A stretch of DNA of 64,000 bases, from assembly GCA_004377185.1 (NCBI GenBank), contig SOIM01000003.1, positions 59,737-123,736 of the forward strand, in the 5' to 3' direction. The notes under the pieces were generated by a model that was not told the origin of the DNA, searched no databases, and was given only the letters and a program-made list of their open reading frames with translations. A program made the position numbers and the translations under genes. Of this stretch, positions 1 through 8,018 are shown piece by piece (position 1 is the first letter of the stretch; every line of letters begins with the position of its first letter). The DNA is from Methanomassiliicoccales archaeon (GTDB lineage: Archaea; Thermoplasmatota; Thermoplasmata; RBG-16-68-12; SOIM01).

Positions 1-428
1 ATTATCATTGCAAGTTCGCACCTGCTGGTAGCATCATTGGGAATGCCTTTCTCATCTAGGGTCAAGCATATCACGTCCGAATCGTGCTCAACGGCCATTG
101 GAAAGAGGGTTTCCATTTTCTTGGTTTCTGCCGTTGCGGAATTGATCAGAACACTGCTCGACGCTGCCTTCACTCCGGCTTCCATCGCATCCAGCTTTGG
201 CGTATCTATGGACAGTTTCGCGTCAACTGCATCTTGGATCGTCTTCACAAGCCAGGTCATGACTTCTGGGGCGTCCTCAACTCCGGGGCCGGTGTTTATG
301 TCCAGGATCTGCGCCCCCGCCTCCACCTGATTCCTGGCAAGGTCCTGTATGAAACTCTCGTCCCTATTGTCTATGGCCTTCATCACGGACCTGAAAAGGC
401 CGTTTATCCGTTCGCTTATGATTATCAT
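1..428 (-). CDS. acsE: Methyltetrahydrofolate:corrinoid methyltransferase, cut by the window edge
   Basis: The first about 142 residues of a pterin-binding TIM-barrel methyltransferase are present; the rest lies beyond base 1. The family moves the methyl group of methyl-tetrahydrofolate to the cobalt of the corrinoid iron-sulfur protein (AcsC/AcsD), the step before acetyl-CoA synthase. The start reads MIIISERINGLF, followed by GAQILDINTG, the conserved pterin-binding DxN region near residue 43, and then SIDTPKLDA and LINSATAE, typical of the family. The ATG at 428 is preceded by GGAAGGGG, and a TATA-like TTTAAG lies at about 461-470. The CODH/ACS genes are about 12 kb away, so the Wood-Ljungdahl genes surround the C1 genes between them. 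A related pterin-domain enzyme such as MtrH or a MetH domain is possible, but the context favours AcsE. Confidence 0.85.
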   Translation of the reverse strand, partial: MIIISERINGLFRSVMKAIDNRDESFIQDLARNQVEAGAQILDINTGPGVEDAPEVMTWLVKTIQDAVDAKLSIDTPKLDAMEAGVKAASSSVLINSATAETKKMETLFPMAVEHDSDVICLTLDEKGIPNDATSRCELAMI

Positions 429-541
429 GTTTCCCCTTCCAGATGCCAATATGAAAACGCCTTAAATATGCTTCGGGTAGCGGTTTCAGTTCTTTGTCGG
501 AGGAGGATTGGTAGGACCTCTGACTGTCTGTGATTCAAGCA

Positions 542-922
542 TCAGAAAAGAATGCCGAACTGAAAGACCGATCCATCTGGAACCCCGTTTCTGCGGACGT
601 TGACCTTGGACCTTCCATTGACCACAACGACCTCCACCATCTCAGGGTTGGCGAAGTAGAAGTCCTTCCCGTGATTCTTCCCGTCCGCGCCCAACTCGGA
701 GAGTCTCATTCGGCTCAGGAGATGTAGCGACATGAGCTTGTTCGCCCTTCGGTAGCATTCGGCAATGGGGATACCGAGAACGGTGCTTATGGTGAGCATG
801 CTCCTGGGGCTGTTGAATGTGAATCCAAGGATTCTTGCATCGTTCTTGTCAACTCCATGTACCGAAAAGACGCTCTCAACGGTCTCCTCGTATACCAGTG
901 ATTGGTCTGTTTCCGATTCCAT
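542..922 (-). CDS. Small winged-helix DNA-binding regulator
   Basis: A 126-residue protein. After an acidic N-terminus its central part (about residues 25-75) reads like an ArsR-type winged helix: a helix with ARILGFTF, then LTISTVLGIPIAECYRRANKL as turn plus recognition helix, then LHLLSRM leading into the wing. I chose the ATG at 922, not the longer frame to 1024, because GAGGTGA sits 4-5 bases before it and a TATA-like TATAAAAT lies at about 979-986. It lies upstream of and on the same strand as acsE, with an acsE promoter in between, so it may control the C1 genes; that is inference. The ordering of helix and recognition sequence resembles the protein at 59328-59672. No ligand or metal site is evident. 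Confidence 0.7.
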   Translation of the reverse strand: MESETDQSLVYEETVESVFSVHGVDKNDARILGFTFNSPRSMLTISTVLGIPIAECYRRANKLMSLHLLSRMRLSELGADGKNHGKDFYFANPEMVEVVVVNGRSKVNVRRNGVPDGSVFQFGILF

Positions 923-1144
923 TTGCTCACCTCTGCAGGGGCTATTTCGAGTATTGCCTCTTAGATTATTCTCAGTCTGTATAAAATGCTTATCATTCTG
1001 GTATTTCCTGTGATTCTCAGGCATGAATCTTTGCGTTTCTGCATAATCTCAGCCTCATTTCTCCCAATGGGAACAAAGAAGCTGCCGTTCCAATATCGAA
1101 GAGGAGGGTAGATCGAATGGCCGATTTAGGCACTTTCCAACCAC

Positions 1145-1152
1145 ATTTATAA
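1145..1152 (+). promoter_or_regulatory. TATA box of folC
   Basis: The sequence ATTTATAA is centred about 30 bases before the ATG at 1179. By archaeal promoter geometry (start about 25-30 bases after TATA), the folC transcript would be leaderless or nearly so. No ribosome binding site precedes this ATG, which fits. Confidence 0.5.
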
Positions 1153-1178
1153 TCGGCTTTCAGTATTCCTCTGTTGAG

Positions 1179-2465
1179 ATGAACTACGAGGAGGCTTTGA
1201 ACTACCTTTTTCCTTTGGTTCGGCACGGGACCAAATTGAGCCTTGACAACATGACGGAATTACTCTCCCACCTAGGGAACCCTCACCATTCTCTGAAGTT
1301 CATTCACGTAGCTGGCTCAAAAGGCAAAGGATCTGTTTGCGCGTGCATATCCTCGATTCTGAAAGAGGCGGGATACAAGGTCGGGACTTTCACGTCTCCT
1401 CACCTTATCGATTTCACAGAAAGGATCAGAGTCAACTGGGAACCAATACCAAGAGATGATGTTGTTCGCTCAGTATCGGAACTGAAACCGATTGCCGAGA
1501 AGATGACTGCGGATTCAAGACTCAAGAGTCCCAGCTTCTTCGAGATGTGTGTCGCGATGGCATTCAAGTATTTCGATGAAAGAGAAGTGGACTTCGCGGT
1601 CATAGAGGCAGGTATGGGTGGGCGGTACGATTCCACGAATGTAATACAGCCTGTCCTGTCGGTCATAACTCATCTGAGCATGGAACACAGCGAGCACTTG
1701 GGGAGGTCGCTGAATCGAATCGCAAAGGACAAGGCAGGAATAATCAAAGAGGGCGTTCCGGTCGTCCTGTCCGAAGAATCAGAGATCATTGAGAGCATTT
1801 GCCAGGCAAAGAATTGCGATCTGACTGTTCTGGGAAGAGATATAGAATATGGAAGGGAATCATTTGACCTGAGAGGGCAGGACTTCTGGGTTATGAACGG
1901 AGAGCGCAAGCAGTTCCACATCAATCTGTTAGGTAACTATCAGGTTCAAAATGCGGCTACCTCTTATGCTGCAATTCAGAAGCTGAAATCATTCGGGTAC
2001 GAGATCTCGGACGAGCATGTGCGTGAGGGATTTGTGAAGGCAAACTGGCCTGGGCGAATGCATGTTCTCCAGAAGGAACCCGTTGTAGTTGTAGATTCCA
2101 CCCATGATGTGGACGGTGCAAAAAGACTAATTGAGTCTCTTGAGGAGTTGCTCGAGTTTGAAAAGGTTGTGCTCGTGTTTGGCGTTTTGGAGGATAAAGA
2201 CGTTCAGGGTATGGCAGAGATCCTCGCTCCTTTTTCAAGTCTTGTCATAACCACCCAGGCACAATACAAGAAAGCATTACCAGCAGAAGTTGTGGAAAGA
2301 GAGTTCAAGAAACGCGCAAACAACGTCCAGACTGGTACAACCGTTCGAGAAGCTATTGACCTCGCCCTTGCAAAGGCAGGAAAGAAAGACCTGGTCTGTA
2401 TCACGGGATCTATTTTCACTGCAAGCGAGGCATTCATCTACTTCGGAAAATCGCTTGAGGACTGA
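1179..2465 (+). CDS. folC: Folylpolyglutamate/dihydrofolate synthase
   Basis: A 428-residue Mur-ligase-type enzyme that adds glutamate to (tetrahydro)folate, and possibly makes dihydrofolate from dihydropteroate. The ATP loop HVAGSKGKGSV lies at residues 43-53, the folate-loop region FTSPHL near 73, GMGGRYDSTNV near 146, and LLGNYQVQNAATSYAA opens the C-terminal half. Family members are usually 400-450 residues, so the protein is complete. Folate-type glutamylation in an archaeon matches the THF-dependent enzymes nearby (AcsE, formyltransferase). The last 28 bases overlap the convergent sugar-kinase gene. An archaeal enzyme acting on another coenzyme such as F420 or a modified pterin is possible but less likely. 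Confidence 0.9.
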   Translation: MNYEEALNYLFPLVRHGTKLSLDNMTELLSHLGNPHHSLKFIHVAGSKGKGSVCACISSILKEAGYKVGTFTSPHLIDFTERIRVNWEPIPRDDVVRSVSELKPIAEKMTADSRLKSPSFFEMCVAMAFKYFDEREVDFAVIEAGMGGRYDSTNVIQPVLSVITHLSMEHSEHLGRSLNRIAKDKAGIIKEGVPVVLSEESEIIESICQAKNCDLTVLGRDIEYGRESFDLRGQDFWVMNGERKQFHINLLGNYQVQNAATSYAAIQKLKSFGYEISDEHVREGFVKANWPGRMHVLQKEPVVVVDSTHDVDGAKRLIESLEELLEFEKVVLVFGVLEDKDVQGMAEILAPFSSLVITTQAQYKKALPAEVVEREFKKRANNVQTGTTVREAIDLALAKAGKKDLVCITGSIFTASEAFIYFGKSLED

Positions 2466-3355
2466 AGTTCTTCTTCTATCGGCAGACAGGCTCTGGCGCC
2501 TATGGCTTCAATGCACTTCGAGGAAACCATATTTCCTATTTTGCCGCACTGCTCAGGGCTCTTGCCCTTCAGGAAACCGTAGAGAAATCCAGTTGCGAAC
2601 GAATCTCCTGCACCTGTTGTGTCCACTGCCTTCTTGGCTTCAGCCGGTACAATATGTTCGCCGTTCTTGCTTATAACAAAGCAACCTTCCTCCGCCAACG
2701 TCACGACAACGATTTGGCAACCCAGTCCAAGCAGTTCGTTTGAGCCCTCCACGTAGCCTTTCCCGGTGAGTTCCTCGATTTCAGTTCTGTTCAGGAAGAC
2801 GAGATCGCTTGATTCCAACATCGGTCTGAGTTGCTCCATCCCCCTTCTTGCATACAACGCTCCGGGACAGAGGGAAATATTGACCTTTCCAGACAACGAT
2901 TTACAGACCTCCTCTTGAATCTTGAACTGGCTATCCCCAACAAATGAGCTTAACTGGATTATCTTGCTGCTTTCTAGGTACTCCAATTCCACATTCTCCG
3001 CAGTAATCTCATTGTTGGCTCCAGGTGACACGTATAGCGCCCGTTCCCCCACTTCATCGACAAATCCTCTGACAATGCCAGTCCGGACACCATCAATGAC
3101 AGTGATCCTTGACGTATCTACGCCAGCTTTCGTGAAATCATCCAGTATTCTCTCTCCTTCTAGGTCATCCCCAACCGCACCTATGAATCCCGAGCTAATT
3201 CCGAGTCTTGCAAGACCGTATATCGTGTTTGCGGCAGAACCCCCGGGAGACCCCAGCTCATCTATCACGTTGACCTCGGTGCCACTCTCAGCGATCTTCT
3301 CCACCTTGAAAAGCCTGTCAAAGTTCAGGGCCCCGAAGCCAACGACATCAACCAT
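2438..3355 (-). CDS. PfkB-family carbohydrate/nucleoside kinase
   Basis: A 305-residue kinase of the ribokinase/PfkB family. The N-terminus has the glycine-rich GSPGGSAANTIYGLARLG substrate loop near residue 35. The middle has FLNRTEIEELTG, the N-x-x-E type motif. The C-terminus has DTTGAGDSFATGFLYG, with the anion hole and catalytic Asp near residue 250. These motifs establish an ATP-dependent kinase of a sugar, nucleoside or similar alcohol; the substrate cannot be read from the sequence. It lies 9 bases downstream of the HAD phosphatase gene, so the two are probably co-transcribed. Its stop region overlaps the end of folC on the other strand. Confidence 0.85.
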   Translation of the reverse strand: MVDVVGFGALNFDRLFKVEKIAESGTEVNVIDELGSPGGSAANTIYGLARLGISSGFIGAVGDDLEGERILDDFTKAGVDTSRITVIDGVRTGIVRGFVDEVGERALYVSPGANNEITAENVELEYLESSKIIQLSSFVGDSQFKIQEEVCKSLSGKVNISLCPGALYARRGMEQLRPMLESSDLVFLNRTEIEELTGKGYVEGSNELLGLGCQIVVVTLAEEGCFVISKNGEHIVPAEAKKAVDTTGAGDSFATGFLYGFLKGKSPEQCGKIGNMVSSKCIEAIGARACLPIEEELQSSSDFPK

Positions 3356-3364
3356 TTGAATCTC

Positions 3365-4348
3365 CTAGCCGAGTTTGCCAGCTCCACCTCTGACTATCTC
3401 TCTTACAGTCTTGTGAATCTCCAATATGTCTTCGTAATTGTCTCTACTTTCGAGAATGTGGTAATATGGGTCCTCCCCACTGCTTTCCCTCTCCTTCACC
3501 ACCTTCAGCACTGCTTCCTTTCCTCCTTTCTCCCAGCTTTCCGTGATGAGCGAGAGATTTCTCATGTCTTGTGTCGCCAGGCTCACCGTTCCGTAGGGAA
3601 GGGCATATTCGTTTCCGTTGAACACAACAGACAGACCGCCCTCATCCTTCAAGAACTCAAGCATCCTCATGTCCGTTATGCTGTCTCCCACCGCCACTGC
3701 TTGCGAAATGTCTATTCCATCCCTCTCACATAGCTCTTTCATTGCGTCAATCTTTCTCCGCCCTCCGCAGACGCTCATATCCTTCAGAACCTTTCCCACA
3801 TTGGCGTTGGGCAGATCCCTGAAGAAGAAACCGTCAAGTCTCTGCTTGATCAGATCCTCGTTCTCGGGCGGGTACAATGAGAGGATCTCCTTCTCCGCGC
3901 TCAGAATGGGCTGGTAATCCTCTCCTCCGAACTCCGTCAGGTAGTCATCCAAGGGGAACTGGGTACATCGGACGTTTTCGTCATCTATCCCCAGTTGGCC
4001 GGCGATGTTGTATGCATGCTGTTCGTAGCTCGTCGAGATGATATAGACCATCCAACCTTCATCCTTGAGTTGAGATACCATTCTGTGGACACCTCGGACG
4101 AGATTGGCCTTCTTCGAGACGTCATAGATGTCATTCTCTCCGATCTCATGGGCGACCAAGAACGGTGCAATCAGTGAAAGTGTGTCTCCAGCTTCATAGT
4201 TCGGTCTTCCCTCCAGAGCTAGAATATCGTCATATTTGCTGATTACTTCAAAGACCTTGTGACCGTTGGGAATCAGACCGAGGACCTCGTAGGCATTGTC
4301 CTGCGTGGATATCGGTCCCTCCAAATCAAAGAACACCACTTTTCGCAT
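3365..4348 (-). CDS. HAD-superfamily predicted phosphatase (COG4030/EhaR-like)
   Basis: A 327-residue HAD-fold protein. Motif I is VVFFDLEGPIS at residues 4-14; here the usual DxD is D-L-E, so the second Asp (general acid/base) is Glu. A cap region follows, then VYIISTSYEQH (motif II, Ser/Thr), with a Lys region and AVGDSITDMRML (motif IV) near residue 220. Archaeal proteins of this kind are annotated as predicted phosphatases, or as EhaR when beside energy-converting hydrogenase genes; no hydrogenase genes are present here. It is the first gene of a pair with the PfkB kinase. The substrate is unknown. Confidence 0.7.
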   Translation of the reverse strand: MRKVVFFDLEGPISTQDNAYEVLGLIPNGHKVFEVISKYDDILALEGRPNYEAGDTLSLIAPFLVAHEIGENDIYDVSKKANLVRGVHRMVSQLKDEGWMVYIISTSYEQHAYNIAGQLGIDDENVRCTQFPLDDYLTEFGGEDYQPILSAEKEILSLYPPENEDLIKQRLDGFFFRDLPNANVGKVLKDMSVCGGRRKIDAMKELCERDGIDISQAVAVGDSITDMRMLEFLKDEGGLSVVFNGNEYALPYGTVSLATQDMRNLSLITESWEKGGKEAVLKVVKERESSGEDPYYHILESRDNYEDILEIHKTVREIVRGGAGKLG

Positions 4349-4545
4349 TGGAGGACAGATAATCTTTACAATAAATAGTTTATTGGCGCAACGATTTTAA
4401 GCATGTTTGCAATCTAGGTGATGTCGTTCGGCAAAGACGACTGAGCAGACAGAAGTGGCATTGTTTTTGCCGTTTCCAGCCACACAATCCAGGAAATGGC
4501 TCACCGAAAGTGAATTGAACCCTGGGAAAGGGGGAAACACAGCTC

Positions 4546-5199
4546 ATGGACGAGCATCACGCAACCGAGAAGGATTTCGACTCGAGGATAAGGGAGTGGC
4601 TGAGCACCCTGGGGGAGGGGAGGCGCTTCTTTCCACTCGATCTTACAGCTTCCGCTTTGCTTGTAATCGATATGCAGGATTTCTTCCTGGATGAGAAGTC
4701 TCATGCGTACATCCCGACCTCCAAATTGATTGTCCCGAATGTCCAAGCTCTAATAGGGGCTTACAAAAGGAATGGAATGCCAGTCATCTTTTCAAGACAC
4801 GCTCACAAGGATGGCGAGGACTTAGGTATGATGGGGAAATGGTGGAGCGACCCCATGATGGATGATGACCCTTTCACCAAGATCTCAGACACGATGCCAG
4901 TTGAGGATTCGGACATAGTGTTTCGAAAGACTAGGTACAGTGTGTTTCACGACACTGAACTTGCGAAGTCGCTTCGGGACAAGAGAGTCGAGAAGGTGGT
5001 TATCACTGGAGTGGCGACACATCTCTGCTGCGAGAGCACCGCCAGAGCGGCGTTCATGTTGGACTTTGAAGTATACTTTGTGATCGACGGCACTGCAACG
5101 TGGGAAGAAGACATGCATCTGGCAAGTCTAAAAACGAGTTCGGATGGATTCTCGGTCCCGGTCACGACCAAGGAGGTTTTGAAGGCACTCGGAGGATAG
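4546..5199 (+). CDS. Isochorismatase-fold cysteine hydrolase
   Basis: A 217-residue isochorismatase/nicotinamidase-family protein. The catalytic triad is visible: Asp in LLVIDMQDFF near residue 45, Lys in VFRKTRYSVF near 127, and Cys in GVATHLCCESTARAA near 161. The family hydrolyses amides or vinyl ethers such as nicotinamide, N-carbamoyl compounds or isochorismate; the substrate here is not determined. It starts an apparent plus-strand operon, with the flavoprotein gene starting 2 bases after its stop and the radical SAM gene overlapping that. A GGGGGAAA sequence precedes the ATG at 4546. The placement next to C1 genes raises a pterin or cofactor role, which is inference. Confidence 0.8.
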   Translation: MDEHHATEKDFDSRIREWLSTLGEGRRFFPLDLTASALLVIDMQDFFLDEKSHAYIPTSKLIVPNVQALIGAYKRNGMPVIFSRHAHKDGEDLGMMGKWWSDPMMDDDPFTKISDTMPVEDSDIVFRKTRYSVFHDTELAKSLRDKRVEKVVITGVATHLCCESTARAAFMLDFEVYFVIDGTATWEEDMHLASLKTSSDGFSVPVTTKEVLKALGG

Positions 5200-5200
5200 A

Positions 5201-6097
5201 ATGGTGCGAGACGTAGTCATAATCGGTGCGGGTCCTGCTGGAATATCGGCCTCCGTCTATCTGCAAAGGGTTGGATTGAAACCTCTCGTTCTTGAGAAGG
5301 GCAGAACCGGTGGTCTGTTGCTGAATGCCAATCTGGTCGAGAACTACCCCGGTTTTCCGGATGGAATTGGGGGGAGGGAACTGGTAGGCCTCTTCAGAGA
5401 ACAGCTCGATCACTGGGGCATCGAAGTCAGGAGATGTGAGGTCAGGAAAGTGGTTCCCGCGGATGGGTGTTTCAAGTTGCTGACATCTGAAGATGAGATT
5501 GAGTCTCGGACTGTTGTATTGGCAACGGGAACCAAGCCTAAGGAAGCGGGTATTTCGGGGGAGAACGAGCTCAAAGGGGCCAGAGTGTTCTATGAGATTA
5601 GAGACATGCCAGAGGAGGAAGGACGAGACTATATTGTGGTGGGGAGTGGTGATGCGGCCTTTGACTATGCAATGAACCTTTCTAGGAGAGCCAGGAGGGT
5701 GGATATCGTATTCAGGTCGAAGCCCAAATGTATAGGTCTCCTGCTTGAAAGGGTCCTCGAGACAGAGAACATCCATCTTCTTCCGGGTACCGAACCGGAT
5801 TCTCTGTCAGAGGTTAATGGAAGACTTCGTCTTTCTTGTTCAACTTCGGAAGGGGAGAAGCATTTCGATGCGGATTATGTGCTCATCGCTTGCGGAAGAG
5901 AACCGAATTGGGTGGAAGTGGAAGATATGGAGGTTGCATCTGCGGTTGGAGATGGTTGTGAGACTGCACTGCCAGGCCTCTTTGTCGCTGGGGATGTGAA
6001 GAGAGGCAATTACCGTCAGGTCGGTATAGCGGTGGGCGACGGTCTTCACACAGCAATGTCAATTGCAGATTTCCTTGAGAGAGGTGGGGAGAGGTGA
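5201..6097 (+). CDS. Thioredoxin-reductase-like FAD/NAD(P) oxidoreductase without the CxxC
   Basis: A 298-residue two-dinucleotide-domain flavoprotein. VVIIGAGPAGISA at residues 5-17 is the FAD-binding Rossmann motif, VVLATGTKP closes the first domain, DYIVVGSGDAAFDYAM near 145 is the NAD(P)-binding motif, and LPGLFVAGDV near 260 is the second FAD contact. In thioredoxin reductases a redox CxxC precedes the GGGDSA segment; here the region reads YIVVGSGDAAF with no cysteine pair. The enzyme probably passes electrons to or from another acceptor, as in TrxR-like ferredoxin-NADP reductases. GGAGG lies 5 bases before the ATG. It overlaps the downstream radical SAM gene by 4 bases, so the products may cooperate; that is inference. 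Confidence 0.8.
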   Translation: MVRDVVIIGAGPAGISASVYLQRVGLKPLVLEKGRTGGLLLNANLVENYPGFPDGIGGRELVGLFREQLDHWGIEVRRCEVRKVVPADGCFKLLTSEDEIESRTVVLATGTKPKEAGISGENELKGARVFYEIRDMPEEEGRDYIVVGSGDAAFDYAMNLSRRARRVDIVFRSKPKCIGLLLERVLETENIHLLPGTEPDSLSEVNGRLRLSCSTSEGEKHFDADYVLIACGREPNWVEVEDMEVASAVGDGCETALPGLFVAGDVKRGNYRQVGIAVGDGLHTAMSIADFLERGGER

Positions 6098-7050
6098 AAG
6101 TGGTTGCCAGTTATGGGAAGGAAGACCTTGCGAAGGTCTATGTTGCTCAGATGAGGGACGACCCTCGATATCTGGTCGAATTCGTTGAGTCGCTTCAGCC
6201 GCCAGTTCCGCGCGAGGAGAAGTGGGTGTTCATTCTCTCAACATCCTTCGGTTGCCAGATGAAATGTTTGATGTGCGATGCGGGGGGAGAGTATCACGGA
6301 AAACTGACCGAAGAAGAAATGCTCTTTCAGGTTGACCACATGGTCCGCAGGCGGTTTCCGGACGGGAAGGTCCCCATACCCAAATTCAAGGTCCAGTTCG
6401 CCCGAATGGGAGAGCCCTCTCTGAATCCGGCCGTCTTGGCGGTTCTCAGGAAGCTTCCAATTGCTCTTGACGCACCTGGGTTGATGCCCTGCATTTCCAC
6501 GCTCGCTCCCAATGGCCGACAAGACTTCTTCCGGGAACTGACGGAAATCAAGAACGAGTTCTATGGGGGCGGTATGTTCCAGATGCAGTTCTCGATACAC
6601 ACAACGGACCTTCGCAAACGGAATCAGCTCATGCCCTGTAAGAAGTGGGGCTTCGAGGACATATCCAGATTCGGGGAGGAATTCTACCAGAAAGGTGACA
6701 GAAAGGTCACGTTGAACTTCGCGATGGCAAAGAACTATCCTGTTGAACCCAGCGTCGTTCAAGAGTACTTCGACCCGAACGTTTTCCTGATCAAGCTCAC
6801 GCCTCTGAACCCTACGCAAAGCGTGGCAAGGAACGAACTGCAGTCTGCCATAGATCCCTATGTCTTGGAAACCTCGGAGAAAGTCGTGAACGACTTCAAA
6901 TCCTACGGATATGACGTGATATTGAGCATTGGTGAACTGGAAGAGAACAGCATTGGGAGCAACTGTGGCCAATTTGTAAGCGTTCTAAGAGACTCTGGAT
7001 ACCAAATACGGGAAGGATACCAATCGGAAAGCTATCAGACAAACCAATAA
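6094..7050 (+). CDS. RlmN/Cfr-like radical SAM protein
   Basis: A 318-residue radical SAM enzyme starting at a GTG that overlaps the previous stop. Cys54, Cys58 and Cys61 in FGCQMKCLMC bind the 4Fe-4S cluster. Three features resemble RlmN: FARMGEPSLNP (RlmN GMGEP-LN), QFSIHTTDLRKRNQLMP (RlmN SLHA...R...P), and NCGQF near Cys291, matching the CGQL that holds the methyl-accepting Cys. The second RlmN cysteine, seven residues before the first cluster Cys, is replaced by Ile47. The protein is shorter than typical RlmN (about 350-400) and has no RNA-binding N-terminal domain. Its place in a folate/C1 gene cluster suggests a substrate other than rRNA; this is inference. Confidence 0.75.
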   Translation: MKVVASYGKEDLAKVYVAQMRDDPRYLVEFVESLQPPVPREEKWVFILSTSFGCQMKCLMCDAGGEYHGKLTEEEMLFQVDHMVRRRFPDGKVPIPKFKVQFARMGEPSLNPAVLAVLRKLPIALDAPGLMPCISTLAPNGRQDFFRELTEIKNEFYGGGMFQMQFSIHTTDLRKRNQLMPCKKWGFEDISRFGEEFYQKGDRKVTLNFAMAKNYPVEPSVVQEYFDPNVFLIKLTPLNPTQSVARNELQSAIDPYVLETSEKVVNDFKSYGYDVILSIGELEENSIGSNCGQFVSVLRDSGYQIREGYQSESYQTNQ

Positions 7051-7104
7051 TCCCGTCAACAGAAAGTTTTTCCATTTGTTAGCCATTCCCCCTTCTTGAT
7101 AATC

Positions 7105-7926
7105 ATGCTAGGAATAGGTTGGTTCTCAACGGGGAGGGACAAGGCAGCTAGGGATCTGCTTCGGACCGTTGTAAATGAGATAGAGGACGGAACGATCGAT
7201 GGAAAGATATCATTCGTCTTCTGCAACAGGAATAGAGGGGAACATGCAGAGAGCGACAGATTTCTGGATCTGGTCGAAAACTTCGGTTTCCCGATTGTCA
7301 CCCTGTCCTCCAAGAATTTCAAGCCAGAGATGAGGAAAGAGGGTAGGAAGAACGAAGAGGTTCTGAGAAGGTGGAGGATTGACTACGACCGGGAGATTGA
7401 GGAAGCCTTTGAGGGGTTCGAATGGGACCTGGGTGTCCTCGCCGGTTACATGCTCATTGTGGGTGAGGAACTCTGTGAGAAGTACCCCCTCATAAACCTG
7501 CATCCTGCAACTCCGGATGGACCCAAGGGCAGTTGGCAGGAAGTGATATGGGAACTCATCGAGAATAGGGTAAAACAAACGGGAGTGATGATGCACCTCG
7601 TGACTGCCGAGCTGGATAGGGGGCCGGTCATCACCTATTGCGATTTCCCGATTTCAGGAGGGGCTTTCACCAGCCTGTGGACCGCAATGGAACAGAAGCT
7701 CCAGATGAGGTCTTTGGAAGATGTGGAGAACGAGGAGGACGAAGAGGAGCCTTTGTTCAAAGAGATAAGGAAGCACGGCCTCGCCAGAGAGTTTCCGCTG
7801 ATCGTGCAGACAATCAAACAGTTCGCGGACGGCAATCTGGAGATCGAGGATGGAGAGCTCATTGCGAAAGGTGAAACCCTGACCGGGGGATACTGCCTAA
7901 CTGACGACATAGACAATGCAATCTAA
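7105..7926 (+). CDS. Formyltransferase-fold protein (PurN/Fmt-like)
   Basis: About 273 residues. The N-terminal part has LGIGWFSTGRDKAARDLL, a form of the glycinamide-ribonucleotide-binding loop seen in archaeal formyltransferase-like proteins. The core contains LINLHPATPDGPKGSW, the N-x-H...P-G catalytic stretch of 10-formyl-THF-dependent transferases, and later LDRGPVITYCDFPI. The catalytic His is therefore present. The residue after the family's usual sequence differs from true PurN, and a C-terminal acidic extension (about residues 205-215) is added. Neighbours use tetrahydrofolate C1 units, so a 10-formyl-THF substrate or hydrolysis is plausible. A TTG at 7096 would add three residues; no ribosome binding site decides between them. 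Confidence 0.75.
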   Translation: MLGIGWFSTGRDKAARDLLRTVVNEIEDGTIDGKISFVFCNRNRGEHAESDRFLDLVENFGFPIVTLSSKNFKPEMRKEGRKNEEVLRRWRIDYDREIEEAFEGFEWDLGVLAGYMLIVGEELCEKYPLINLHPATPDGPKGSWQEVIWELIENRVKQTGVMMHLVTAELDRGPVITYCDFPISGGAFTSLWTAMEQKLQMRSLEDVENEEDEEEPLFKEIRKHGLAREFPLIVQTIKQFADGNLEIEDGELIAKGETLTGGYCLTDDIDNAI

Positions 7927-8018
7927 GGTCCTTAGGAGTGACTTCACAATCGGATTAATTGTGGGCGTTATCAATCAACTTTATCTATCTGACATCTTTA
8001 CTGATTCATGAGGTTCAT

